A stretch of 64,000 nt of DNA from Streptomyces sp. NBC_00335. Lineage in GTDB: Bacteria > Actinomycetota > Actinomycetes > Streptomycetales > Streptomycetaceae. The notes under the pieces were generated by a model. That model did not search any database and was not told the DNA's origin. It saw nothing but the letters and a program-made list of their open reading frames with translations. Positions 36,563 to 44,446 of this stretch are shown here, piece by piece. Location: positions 558,001-622,000 of the forward strand of contig NZ_CP108006.1 of NCBI RefSeq assembly GCF_036127095.1. Reading direction: 5' to 3'. The position numbers were made by a program, and so were the translations under genes. How positions within the stretch are numbered: position 1 is the first letter of the stretch; every line of letters starts with the position of its first letter.

Positions 36563-38923
36563 TCAGCCCTCGTACGGGTGGGGGCGGGTCCGCAGGGTGT
36601 GGCCGTGCCGCAGGCCCTCGCGGAAGGCCGCCTCGTACGCCTGGTCGCCGAGCTCCCCGCGTGCCGTGCGCTCGAACTCCTCGCGTACGGAGGCCAGTTC
36701 GGGTGTCCCGCGCTGCGGGTGGCCGACGGCCTGCCAGAAGGCTTGGCCCGTGCCGTACGCGCGGGCCGCGCCGGCCCCGTCTCCGGTCGCGGCGCGGGCC
36801 GCCGCGAGCAGATCGAGGCCGAGCGCCGTGCCGAAGCTGTCGCCCAGCTCCCGCTTGCTCTCCAGCATGGCGCGGGCGTGTACGGCGGACTCGGCGGGGC
36901 GGCCCTCGAAGAGGCAGATCAGGGCCAGTTGGTAGTCGGCGTAGGCCCGGGTCCAGTGTTCGCCCCGCTCGGCGCAGCCGGCGCGCAGCAGTTCGGCCTC
37001 TTCCCGGGCGTCGGTGAACAGGCCCGTTCCGGTGAGCGCGAAGACCCGTACGAGGTGGCAGCGGATCCGGGGCCCCGAGTCGAACGGCGTGCCGGGGAAG
37101 GCTTCGAGGGCGTTGTCGGAGACGATCCGCGCGGCCAGCGGCCGTCCGGCCAGCAGGTGACTCAGGCCCAGCAGGTACGCGGCGTCCAGCGCCGGGCCCG
37201 CATCCCCCTCCGGGCCCTCGTCGAGCCCCGCGGCCAGGGCCTCGCAGCCGATGGCGATCCGGTGGGCCTGCTCCTGTTCGCCCTGGAGCAGCAGGGTCAC
37301 CCCGAGGGCCCACAGGGCGCGCACCCGGGTCCGCGGGTGCACTTCCTCGGGCCGTGCGGCGGCCAGCGCCCGCTCCAGGTAGCCGCGGGCGGCGTGCAGG
37401 TGGCCGCAGCAGGCCCAGTAGAAGCCGGCCCGGGCGGCCAGGTCCAGGGCCCGTTCGGGGGCGGTGGCCAGGTGGTGTTCGAGGGCCGCGCACAGGTCTT
37501 TGTGCACCGCCTCGACCCTGCGGTATCCGATCCGCTGGGCGGGCCCGAGCCAGTCCCGCTCGGCGGTGCGCACGAGCTCGGTGAAGTACGCGGCGTGCGC
37601 CTCCCGGAGCGCCTCGCGCTCCCCGGCCTCGTCGCGCCACATGGCCCCGTACTCCCGGATCGTGTCCAGCATCCGGTACGAGCCGTCCGCGCCTCGGCGT
37701 ACGACGGACTTGGCGACCAGCGCGTCGAGCAGCGGCGGGATGTCCGTCTCGGTGAGCGGGGCGGCGCGGCAGACGGCGCGTGCGGCCTCCAGGTCGAAGG
37801 AGCCGCCGAAGACGGACAGCCTCAGCCACAGGAGCCGTTCGCGCGGCGTGCACCACTCATGGCTCCAGCCGATGGCGGTGCGCAGCGCGCGGTGGCGCGG
37901 CGGCCGGACGGGCGCGGGTGCGGCCAGCGGGCCGATCCTGCGGGCGAGCCGCTCGGCCAGCTCCTCGATGGTGTGGTCGGTCAACTGCGCGGCGGCCAGT
38001 TCCAGCGCGAGGGGTACCCCTTCGAGGCGGGCGCACACGGAGCGGGCGGCCTCGAGCCGGGCCTCGGTCCAGGGCGGCGCCTGCCCGGGGGCGGCGGTGG
38101 CGGCCCGCCGGGTGAACAGGGATAGGGCTTCCTCGGGGCCCGACGGGTCCGCGGCGTGCGGCAACGGGCCGATGTCCAGCACGTGTTCGTCCGCCAGTCC
38201 GAGCGGCTGCCTGCTGGTGAGCAGCAGGACGAGGTGCGGGGCGGCGTCGAGCAACTCCCGTACGAGGCCCCGTACGGCGGTCACCAGATGCTCGCAGCAG
38301 TCCAGTACGAGGAGCAGCCGGCGCCCGCCGATCCATTGCCGCACCGCTGCGGCCGGGGTACGGGCGGTGTGGTCGGCGAGGTCCAGGGCGTCGGCCACGG
38401 TGGCCACGAGCAGTCGCTCGTCGGGCAGCGGGGAGAGGTCGGCCCAGTGGACCCCGTCGGGGAAGGGGCCCGGCTGGGCGCCGGCCACCGCCGGGCGGCA
38501 ATCCCCTACCGGGTCGGCGGCGCCCACTGGACCGACGGCGTCCAGTGGGCGCATGGCATCCGCCGGACTGGCGGCGTCCGTTGGACGGGCGGCTTCCGCC
38601 GAGCCAGCGGCCTCCAGTGGACCAGCGGCGTCCGGTGGACCAGCAGTGTCGGCCGGACCAGCGGCCTCCGGTGGACCAGCGGCGTCTGCCAGGCCGGCAG
38701 GCCCTGGCCCTGGCACGCCGGCCCGGCCGGGGCCGCTCACCCCCGCAGCCCCCGCGAGGTCAACCGCGCGGCGGGCCAGGCGGGTCTTGCCGACGCCGCC
38801 CGGTCCGGTCAGGGTGATCAGCCGCCGCTCGCGCAAAGCCCTTTCGAGCAGGGCCAGTTCTGCGGTCCGCCCCACGAAGGAGGCGGAGTCCCCGGCCTCG
38901 TACCCGTCGCCATGTCCCAGCAC
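36563..38923 (-). CDS. NB-ARC/LAL-type ATPase with TPR-like repeats
   Basis: A 786-residue protein, GTG 38923, weak ribosome site. It has Walker A GPGGVGKTRLARR, Walker B RRLLLVLDCCEHL, sensor LLLTSRQPLGL, GVPLALELAAAQL and the winged-helix RALRTAIGWSHEWCTPRERLLWLRLSVFGGSFDLEAA. About 350 residues of helical TPR-like repeats follow, ending GLRHGHTLRTRPHPYEG without the C-terminal LuxR helix-turn-helix that many relatives carry. A ~95-residue Ala/Pro/Gly repeat (AAGPPDAAGPLEAAG) is inserted just after Walker A. It is a STAND signalling ATPase whose output domain is missing or separate. Confidence 0.87.
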   Translation of the reverse strand: MLGHGDGYEAGDSASFVGRTAELALLERALRERRLITLTGPGGVGKTRLARRAVDLAGAAGVSGPGRAGVPGPGPAGLADAAGPPEAAGPADTAGPPDAAGPLEAAGSAEAARPTDAASPADAMRPLDAVGPVGAADPVGDCRPAVAGAQPGPFPDGVHWADLSPLPDERLLVATVADALDLADHTARTPAAAVRQWIGGRRLLLVLDCCEHLVTAVRGLVRELLDAAPHLVLLLTSRQPLGLADEHVLDIGPLPHAADPSGPEEALSLFTRRAATAAPGQAPPWTEARLEAARSVCARLEGVPLALELAAAQLTDHTIEELAERLARRIGPLAAPAPVRPPRHRALRTAIGWSHEWCTPRERLLWLRLSVFGGSFDLEAARAVCRAAPLTETDIPPLLDALVAKSVVRRGADGSYRMLDTIREYGAMWRDEAGEREALREAHAAYFTELVRTAERDWLGPAQRIGYRRVEAVHKDLCAALEHHLATAPERALDLAARAGFYWACCGHLHAARGYLERALAAARPEEVHPRTRVRALWALGVTLLLQGEQEQAHRIAIGCEALAAGLDEGPEGDAGPALDAAYLLGLSHLLAGRPLAARIVSDNALEAFPGTPFDSGPRIRCHLVRVFALTGTGLFTDAREEAELLRAGCAERGEHWTRAYADYQLALICLFEGRPAESAVHARAMLESKRELGDSFGTALGLDLLAAARAATGDGAGAARAYGTGQAFWQAVGHPQRGTPELASVREEFERTARGELGDQAYEAAFREGLRHGHTLRTRPHPYEG
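38545..38720. repeat. Imperfect 15/30-bp repeats inside the ATPase gene
   Basis: Degenerate repeats on GGACCAGCGGCGTCCG(T/G)T(G/A) encode the AAGPPDAAGP insert. Divergence among copies is higher than in the kinase minisatellite at 18 kb. Confidence 0.7.
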
Positions 38924-39281
38924 CCGACCAGTGTGGCGTACGGGGCGGGTGCCACGGGTGCGGTCGCTCTCGGCCGGGGTCCCGGCTCAGGGTGCCCGCG
39001 GCACGGGGCGTCACCGCTCCGGGCTGCGGATGCGCGGGCGCCCGGGGGGCGTCGCAGGTGACGGCGCGCCCGTTGGTGCCGCAGTGGGTGTGGTGGAGCT
39101 TCCCCGTCTTGGTGATGGCCTTGATCTTCACGTCGTTGCCCTGGACGGCCAGGGCGACGGTGCAGACGCCGACGGGGTGGCCGGTGACCGGTGCCCCCGT
39201 GAGGTCGGTCCGGTCGAAGTCGCCCCACCGGCCCGCCGATTCGCGGGCCGGACCTGCCCGCGGCCGACGGCCGGCGCTCAT
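38760..39281 (-). CDS. Hypothetical small protein coupled to the quinone reductase
   Basis: ATG 39281 overlaps the stop of the quinone reductase (ATGA). About 70 codons have strong coding signs despite containing Lys, Asn, Ile and Thr: FDRTDLTGAPVTGHPVGVCTVALAVQGNDVKIKAITKTGKLHHTHCGTNGRAVTCDA, with essentially all third positions G/C. Beyond about 39,030 the frame becomes Pro/Arg-rich and enters the ATPase gene by 164 bp in another frame. The true protein probably ended earlier and has been extended by a frameshift or rearrangement. Two cysteines could form a disulfide. No family was recognised. Confidence 0.4.
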   Translation of the reverse strand: MSAGRRPRAGPARESAGRWGDFDRTDLTGAPVTGHPVGVCTVALAVQGNDVKIKAITKTGKLHHTHCGTNGRAVTCDAPRAPAHPQPGAVTPRAAGTLSRDPGRERPHPWHPPRTPHWSGAGTWRRVRGRGLRLLRGADRRTGPARKGFARAAADHPDRTGRRRQDPPGPPRG

Positions 39282-40054
39282 CTCACGTGCAGCCCGAAGC
39301 CCGTGCGGCCCGCGGGCTCCAGGCCCTCTTTCAGGTGCAGCGAGGGGATCTCGTACTCGCCGAAGTTCTGCCGCCGGAAGGCGATGGGCTCGGTCGACTC
39401 CAGGGTGAGCAGCCGCTCCACCCAGGCCTTCGCGACGTCCGCGTAGTCCTCGCCGGACATCCGGTCCGTGCTGTACAGCACGAACGGCGGCAGCGCCTCG
39501 ATCCCCGGGTAGTAGAGGATCCCGTGGTGGATCGGGAACAGCAGGTCGTCGATGGGGCCGTTGATACCGCGAGCGGCATAGTGCGACTCCGGGCCGCCGA
39601 CGGTCACCGACAGCAGGGCCCTGCGGCCCGCGAGGGTGCCTTCGCCGAAGCGCTCCCCGTACTGGGTGGCGCTGTGTTCGCCGACTCCGTACGCGAAGCG
39701 ATAGGTGAACACCCGGTCCACCCAGCCCTTGAGGATCGCGGGCATCGTGTACCACCACAGCGGGAACTGGAAGATGACCGTGTCGGCCCACAGCAGCTTC
39801 TCCTGCTCGGCGAGCACGTCCGGGGTGAGCTCCCCGGCCTCGAAGGCCCGGCCCGAGTCCAGGGCGACCTTCAGCGGACTCGATGCGTGGCGGCCGTAGT
39901 CCGCGGCGTCCACGACGGCCTTCCAGCCCATCGCGTACAGATCGCTCACCCGCACCTCGTGGCCGGCGCCCTCCAAGGTGGAGACCGCCAGGTCCTTCAG
40001 CGAGCTGTTGAGCGACTTCGGCTCGGGGTGGGCGTAGACGATCAGCGTCTTCAC
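39278..40054 (-). CDS. NAD(P)H:quinone oxidoreductase, flavodoxin-fold (NQO1/MdaB-like)
   Basis: A 258-residue protein; GTG 40054 sits behind GGAGGAGTTCCC, and the longer open frame upstream is not coding. It shows KTLIVYAHPEPKSLNSSLKDLAVSTLEGAGHEVRVSDLYAMGWK (FMN/FAD phosphate loop), FQFPLWWYTMPAILKGWVDRVFTYRFAYG and SVTVGGPESHY, all typical of flavin-dependent quinone reductases. It reduces quinones or related electrophiles by two electrons. It is divergent from an XRE regulator, a common regulator-target pairing in actinobacteria. Confidence 0.92.
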   Translation of the reverse strand: MKTLIVYAHPEPKSLNSSLKDLAVSTLEGAGHEVRVSDLYAMGWKAVVDAADYGRHASSPLKVALDSGRAFEAGELTPDVLAEQEKLLWADTVIFQFPLWWYTMPAILKGWVDRVFTYRFAYGVGEHSATQYGERFGEGTLAGRRALLSVTVGGPESHYAARGINGPIDDLLFPIHHGILYYPGIEALPPFVLYSTDRMSGEDYADVAKAWVERLLTLESTEPIAFRRQNFGEYEIPSLHLKEGLEPAGRTGFGLHVR

Positions 40055-40191
40055 GGGAACTCCTCCGGATCGGATGCCTCGATCCTGGGCCCCGCGGCGC
40101 CCGGTGTTCAGGGGCGCGCCTTCCATCGGACCGGACTTCCTGGTACCGGCAGGGCCACCTTGGCGGGCGCCGTCGCGGCCATACTGGACCC

Positions 40192-41040
40192 ATGGACGAT
40201 CTTGCGGGCTTCCTGCGGACCCGGCGCGCACGGGTCAATCCGGCGGCCGTCGGCATCCCCACCGACAGCCGCCGCCGGGTCGAGGGGCTGCGCCGCGAAG
40301 AGGTCGCGCACCTGTCCGGTGTCAGCGTCGACTACTACGTGCGCCTGGAGCAGGGCCGTGCGACCCAGCCCTCCGAGCAGGTCCTCGACGCGCTCGCCCG
40401 GGTCCTCGGCCTCGACGAGACCGAGCGCGGGCACCTCTACCGGCTCTCCCGGCAGCGCCGCCGCCGCGCGAAGGCGCCGGGCGGGCGGATCCGCCCGGAG
40501 GTGCTGCGCGTCCTCGACCTCGTCGCCGGCGCACCCGCGCTGATCATGGACCACCGGCTCGACGCGCTGGCCGGGAACCGCCTCGCCGAGCTCCTCTTCG
40601 GCCGGCCGATGCCGGGCCTGAACACCGCCCGGCACATCTTCCTGGAGGAGGCCGAGCGCGGCCTCTACGCGGACTGGGAGCAGTGCACCCTCGACGTGGT
40701 CGGGCACCTGCGCCTGGCCGCGGGCCAGTACCCCGAGGACCCCAAACTGGCTTCGCTCATAGGCGAACTGGCGATGGGCAGCGAGCGGTTCCGCCGGCTG
40801 TGGGCCCGTGCGGACGTGCGCGCCCGCACCCACGGCCGCAAGGCGTTCCGCCACCCGCTGGTCGGACTGCTGGAACTGCACCAGGAGAACTTCGCGCTGC
40901 CGGGCGAATCCGGCATGGAACTGCTGGTCCTGTCCGCGGCCCCCGGCAGCCCCGCCGAAGACGGCCTCCGGCTGCTCGCGGGCCTGGGCGCGGACAGCAC
41001 CGACGCCCGCCCCCCGGCGAACGTCCCGGTACGGGACTGA
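40192..41040 (+). CDS. XRE-family regulator with MmyB-like ligand-binding domain
   Basis: A 282-residue protein. The helix-turn-helix is RRRVEGLRREEVAHLSGVSVDYYVRLEQGRATQPSEQVLDALARVLGLDE, the signature of MmyB-type regulators. The C-terminal domain (ALIMDHRLDALAGNRLAELLFG, GLYADWEQCTLDVVGHLRLAAGQYPEDPKLASLIGELAMGSERFRRLWARADV) matches the MmyB-like LBD, which binds fatty-acid-like ligands. It starts 137 bp from the divergent quinone reductase and probably represses or activates it. The ATG has no clear ribosome site. Confidence 0.92.
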   Translation: MDDLAGFLRTRRARVNPAAVGIPTDSRRRVEGLRREEVAHLSGVSVDYYVRLEQGRATQPSEQVLDALARVLGLDETERGHLYRLSRQRRRRAKAPGGRIRPEVLRVLDLVAGAPALIMDHRLDALAGNRLAELLFGRPMPGLNTARHIFLEEAERGLYADWEQCTLDVVGHLRLAAGQYPEDPKLASLIGELAMGSERFRRLWARADVRARTHGRKAFRHPLVGLLELHQENFALPGESGMELLVLSAAPGSPAEDGLRLLAGLGADSTDARPPANVPVRD

Positions 41041-41143
41041 CCGGGAGGCACTGCTGGAGAGCGACTACGAGGGGACCAGCTCGCTGGAGCGCTTCGCGGC
41101 GCGGCCCACCTGGTGGACCCGGTTCTTCGGCACGGTCGGGTGA
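41036..41143 (+). pseudogene. Orphan C-terminal gene fragment
   Basis: Immediately after the XRE stop, in another frame, about 34 codons read DREALLESDYEGTSSLERFAARPTWWTRFFGTVG and end at TGA 41143. Third positions are almost all G/C and the composition is protein-like. No start codon or upstream coding sequence belongs to it, so it looks like the tail of a gene lost by deletion. The family was not identified. Confidence 0.4.
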
Positions 41144-41189
41144 TCCGACCTCCCGGCGGGTCCCTTCGGGGAGATCCGAGACGGACGGA

Positions 41190-41927
41190 CTAGGGAGCGA
41201 GTACGTCCAGTTCCTCCAGCGCGCCCACCGCGATCTGCCGCGTCAGCGCCTCCGCGGCGGCCGCGTCGCCCTCCCGTACGGCCTCGGCGACCCGGACGTG
41301 CAGGGTGACGGCGGCCGGGTCCGGGTCGTGGAACATCACCGCGTGCCGGGTGCGCCCGGTCAGGACCTCGGCGACGACGTCGCCGAGCCGCGCGAACATC
41401 TCGTTGCCGGAGGCGTTGAGCACGATCCGGTGGAAGGCGATGTCGTGGTGGAGGTATCCGTCGAGCTGGTGGCCGCGTGAGGTGCGGACCATGCCCAGGG
41501 CAGCCTCGGTGAGCTCGGCGCACTGCTCGGGGGTGGCCCGCAGCGCCGCGAGTCCGGCCGCGACCGGTTCGATGGCCGAGCGCAGCACGGTGAGCGAGCG
41601 CAACTGGCGGGGGCGGTCCGCGCCGGCGAGGCGCCAGCGGATGACGCGCGGGTCGTAGACGTTCCACTCCTCCGTGGGGCGGACGGTGACGCCGACCCGG
41701 CGGCGGGACTCGACCAGCTGCATCGACTCCAGCACGCGGACCACTTCGCGGACCACGGTCCGGGAGGCTTCGAAGCGTTCGGCGATCTCGTCGGTGCGCA
41801 GCACGCTGCCGGGTGGGTGCTCCCCCGCCGTGATCGCCAGGCCGATCGTGTCCAGTACGCGGGAGTGGAGCCCTTGGCCGCCCGGCCCGCCCGCTCCGCC
41901 CGGTCCGCCCGGCCCTTCAGTGGTCAT
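41190..41927 (-). CDS. GntR/FadR (FCD) regulator of gluconate genes
   Basis: A 245-residue protein from ATG 41927; the open frame upstream is non-coding. A Gly/Pro-rich start precedes the winged helix RVLDTIGLAITAGEHPPGSVLRTDEIAERFEASRTVVREVVRVLESMQLVESRRRVG. The FCD domain (RQLRSLTVLRSAIEPVAAGLAALRA, DIAFHRIVLNASGNEMFARLGDVV, HVRVAEAVREGDAAAAEAL) carries the metal-binding D and H pattern. It is divergent from gluconokinase, so it is very probably the gluconate-responsive repressor of the gntK-gntP genes. Confidence 0.92.
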   Translation of the reverse strand: MTTEGPGGPGGAGGPGGQGLHSRVLDTIGLAITAGEHPPGSVLRTDEIAERFEASRTVVREVVRVLESMQLVESRRRVGVTVRPTEEWNVYDPRVIRWRLAGADRPRQLRSLTVLRSAIEPVAAGLAALRATPEQCAELTEAALGMVRTSRGHQLDGYLHHDIAFHRIVLNASGNEMFARLGDVVAEVLTGRTRHAVMFHDPDPAAVTLHVRVAEAVREGDAAAAEALTRQIAVGALEELDVLAP

Positions 41928-42078
41928 GGCGTAAGCGTACGGTGACCACCGAATGGACAAAAGATGTGATGTTTTACCGATGACCCCTTGAATAAGTACT
42001 ACGTAATGGGCTTCAGTGGAGCCCAGGTCCTCCGGGCCGGTGTCAACGAGGACAAGGACGACGAAAACGAGGTGCGCA
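41928..42078. promoter_or_regulatory. Divergent promoter region of the gluconate genes
   Basis: A 151-bp gap between the FCD regulator and gntK. It is noticeably AT-richer (AAAAGATGTGATGTTTTACC, TTGAATAAGTACTACGTAATG) than flanking DNA. The AGTACTACGT segment is a plausible FCD-type operator, but the exact site cannot be fixed from one sequence. Confidence 0.5.
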
Positions 42079-42594
42079 ATGACGCGCGTCATTGTGGTGA
42101 TGGGTGTGGCCGGGACGGGAAAGACGACCGTGGGCCGGCTGCTCGCCGACGCGCTCGCCCTCCCCTACGCGGAGGGCGACGCCTTCCACCCGGCGGCCAA
42201 CGTCGCCAAGATGTCCGCCGGCACCCCCCTGGACGACGCGGACCGCCGGCCCTGGCTGGACGCGATCGGCGAATGGATGCGCAACCGGGCCGGGATCGGC
42301 GGCGGGGTCGTCTCCGCCTCCTCCCTCAAGCGGGCCTACCGCGACCGGCTGCGGGCCATCGCGCCGGACACCGTCTTCGTCCACCTCACCGGCGAACGGC
42401 CGCTGATCGAGGAGCGCATGGCCGCGCGCAAGGGGCACTTCATGCCCACCACGCTGCTGGATTCGCAGTTCGCCACGCTGGAGCCGCTCCAGCCGGACGA
42501 ACTCGGCGTCCTCGTCGACGTGTCCGGAGCCCCGGAGGAGATCACCGCGCGGGCGCTCGCCGCCCTGCGCCGCCTCCCGGCGCCGGTCGCGTAA
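42079..42594 (+). CDS. gntK: Gluconokinase
   Basis: A 171-residue protein, ATG 42079 after GAGGTG. It has the P-loop MGVAGTGKTTVGRLLADALALPYAEGDAFHP, then NVAKMSAGTPLDDADRRPWLDAIGEWM, GVVSASSLKRAYRDRLR and RKGHFMPTTLLDSQFATLEPL, all diagnostic for GntK-type gluconokinases. It phosphorylates D-gluconate to 6-phosphogluconate, feeding the pentose phosphate pathway. It is followed by gntP and controlled by the divergent FCD regulator. Confidence 0.96.
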   Translation: MTRVIVVMGVAGTGKTTVGRLLADALALPYAEGDAFHPAANVAKMSAGTPLDDADRRPWLDAIGEWMRNRAGIGGGVVSASSLKRAYRDRLRAIAPDTVFVHLTGERPLIEERMAARKGHFMPTTLLDSQFATLEPLQPDELGVLVDVSGAPEEITARALAALRRLPAPVA

Positions 42595-42650
42595 CCAGCG
42601 GTCGCACGACCACCGGTCGCATAGCCACCGGTCGCGCGACCACCCGGTCC
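42595..42650. repeat. 15/16-bp tandem repeats between gntK and gntP
   Basis: Four imperfect copies of ACCACCGGTCGCGCG/ATAG in the 136-bp gap between gntK and gntP. The arms ACCGGT are self-complementary, so the RNA could form small hairpins that modulate gntP expression. Confidence 0.65.
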
Positions 42651-42730
42651 CCCACTCCGTCCCGGCACGTCCCGCCCCCGCCCTACCCCGTCATGCCCTG
42701 CCCCAGAACCAGAACGAAGGAACCGTCAAC

Positions 42731-44128
42731 GTGACCAGTCTCAGCGCCGAGACTCTCGCAGCGGCCGCCACCGAGCCGATCACCTCGGCCGGCAACACCC
42801 AGCTGGGGATCGCCGTCCTCGCGGGCATAGCCGTCATCGTCCTGCTCATCACCCGCCTCAAGCTGCACGCCTTCCTGGCGCTGACGCTCGGTTCGCTCGC
42901 CCTCGGGGTGTTCGCCGGCGCTCCCCTGGCCAAGACCGTCTCCAGCTTCACGGCCGGGCTCGGCGCCACCGTCGCGGGGGTCGGCGTACTGATCGCGCTC
43001 GGCGCCATCCTCGGGAAGCTGCTCGCCGACTCGGGCGGCGCGGACGAGATCGTGGACACCATCCTGGCGCGCGCCAAGGGCCGGGCCATGCCCTGGGCGA
43101 TGGTGCTGATCGCCTCGGTGATCGGCCTCCCCCTCTTCTTCGAGGTCGGCATCGTGCTGCTGATCCCGGTGGTCCTGCTGGTGGCCAAGCGGGGCAACTA
43201 CTCGCTCATGCGGATCGGCATCCCCGCGCTGGCCGGGCTGTCCGTGATGCACGGGCTGATCCCGCCGCACCCCGGTCCGCTGGTCGCCATCGACGCGCTC
43301 CACGCCAACCTGGGGCTCACCCTCGCGCTCGGCGTGCTCGTCGCCATCCCGACCGTCGTCATCGCGGGCCCGGTGTTCTCCCGGTACGCGGCCCGGTGGG
43401 TGGACATCCCGGCGCCCGACCACATGGTCCCGCAGCGGCCCTCGGAGGAGCTCGAACACCGCCCGAGCTTCGGGGCGACGGTCTTCACGGTGCTGCTGCC
43501 GGTGGCCCTGATGCTGATGAAGGCCCTGGTCGACATCGTGGTCAACGATCCGGCCAACGCGGTCCAGCGGGTCACCGACGTGGCGGGCTCCCCGCTGATC
43601 GCGCTGCTCGCGGCGGTGCTCGTGGGCATGTTCACCCTCGGCCGGGCGGCCGGGTTCACCAAGGCGCGGCTGTCCGTGACGGTGGAGAAGTCGCTGGCCC
43701 CGATCGCGGGCATCCTGCTGATCGTGGGTGCGGGCGGCGGCTTCAAGGCGACGCTGATCGACGTGGGCGTCGGCCAGATGATCATGGACCTGTCCGAGCA
43801 CTGGGCGATACCGACCCTGCTGCTGGCCTGGCTCATCGCCGTGGCCATCCGCCTGGCGACGGGCTCGGCGACGGTCGCCACCATCTCCGCGGCCGGACTG
43901 GTGGCCCCGCTCGCGGCGGGCATGTCGTCCACGGAGACGGCCCTGCTGGTCCTCGCCATCGGAGCGGGGTCCCTGTTCTTCAGCCACGTCAACGACGCCG
44001 GGTTCTGGCTCGTGAAGGAGTACTTCGGCATGACGGTCGGCCAGACCCTCAAAACCTGGTCGGTGATGGAGACGATCATCTCGGTGGTCGGCCTGGGCTT
44101 CGTCCTGCTGCTGTCCCTGGTCCTCTGA
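42731..44128 (+). CDS. gntP: Gluconate:H+ symporter, GntP family
   Basis: A 465-residue protein, GTG 42731 after GAAGGA. About 12 hydrophobic segments and the GntP motifs are present: LLADSGGADEIVDTILARAKGRAMPWAMVLIASVIGLPLFFEVGIVLLIPVV, GLSVMHGLIPPHPGPLVA, VGAGGGFKATLIDVGVG, RLATGSATVATISAAGL and FSHVNDAGFWLVKEYFGMTVGQTLKTWSVMETI. It imports gluconate (or a related aldonate) with protons for GntK. It is the last gene of the gluconate module. Confidence 0.96.
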   Translation: MTSLSAETLAAAATEPITSAGNTQLGIAVLAGIAVIVLLITRLKLHAFLALTLGSLALGVFAGAPLAKTVSSFTAGLGATVAGVGVLIALGAILGKLLADSGGADEIVDTILARAKGRAMPWAMVLIASVIGLPLFFEVGIVLLIPVVLLVAKRGNYSLMRIGIPALAGLSVMHGLIPPHPGPLVAIDALHANLGLTLALGVLVAIPTVVIAGPVFSRYAARWVDIPAPDHMVPQRPSEELEHRPSFGATVFTVLLPVALMLMKALVDIVVNDPANAVQRVTDVAGSPLIALLAAVLVGMFTLGRAAGFTKARLSVTVEKSLAPIAGILLIVGAGGGFKATLIDVGVGQMIMDLSEHWAIPTLLLAWLIAVAIRLATGSATVATISAAGLVAPLAAGMSSTETALLVLAIGAGSLFFSHVNDAGFWLVKEYFGMTVGQTLKTWSVMETIISVVGLGFVLLLSLVL

Positions 44129-44161
44129 CACCAAGCCGCCCGCTCCCCGGCCGGCTTGCGG

Positions 44162-44446
44162 TCAGCCCGTCCGCCGGTGCCTGCCCCGCGTCCCCTCCCG
44201 GGACCCGGGGCGGGCCAGTTGGGCCGCCGCCAGCTCGAAGCCGCCGGCCGCGGTGGCGCAGCGGTCGGCCAGCGAGGCCACCTCGGCGCGGAAGGCGTCG
44301 CCTCCCGGGCCCTGCCAGCGCAGGTCTCCGGCGGCGATGCGGAGCCGTTCGGCGTGCGAACGCAGGGCGGCCGAGTGGGCGCGCAGGCCCTCGGCCGGGG
44401 CCGGACGGGTCTCGGCCCGGGGCGCGGGCCCGGCGGTGTCCGTCAC
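44162..44446 (-). CDS. WXG100-like small protein
   Basis: A 94-residue protein. GTG 44446 overlaps the stop of the preceding gene (GTGA), indicating coupling. The centre, GLRAHSAALRSHAERLRIAAGDLRWQGPGGDAFRAEVASLADRCATAAGGFELAAAQLA, has the two-helix shape of WXG100 proteins, with W-Q-G-P-G in the turn and F-R-A-E-V after it. Such proteins are type VII secretion substrates or partners. No secretion ATPase genes are nearby. The terminal ~15 residues are basic. Confidence 0.72.
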   Translation of the reverse strand: MTDTAGPAPRAETRPAPAEGLRAHSAALRSHAERLRIAAGDLRWQGPGGDAFRAEVASLADRCATAAGGFELAAAQLARPGSREGTRGRHRRTG

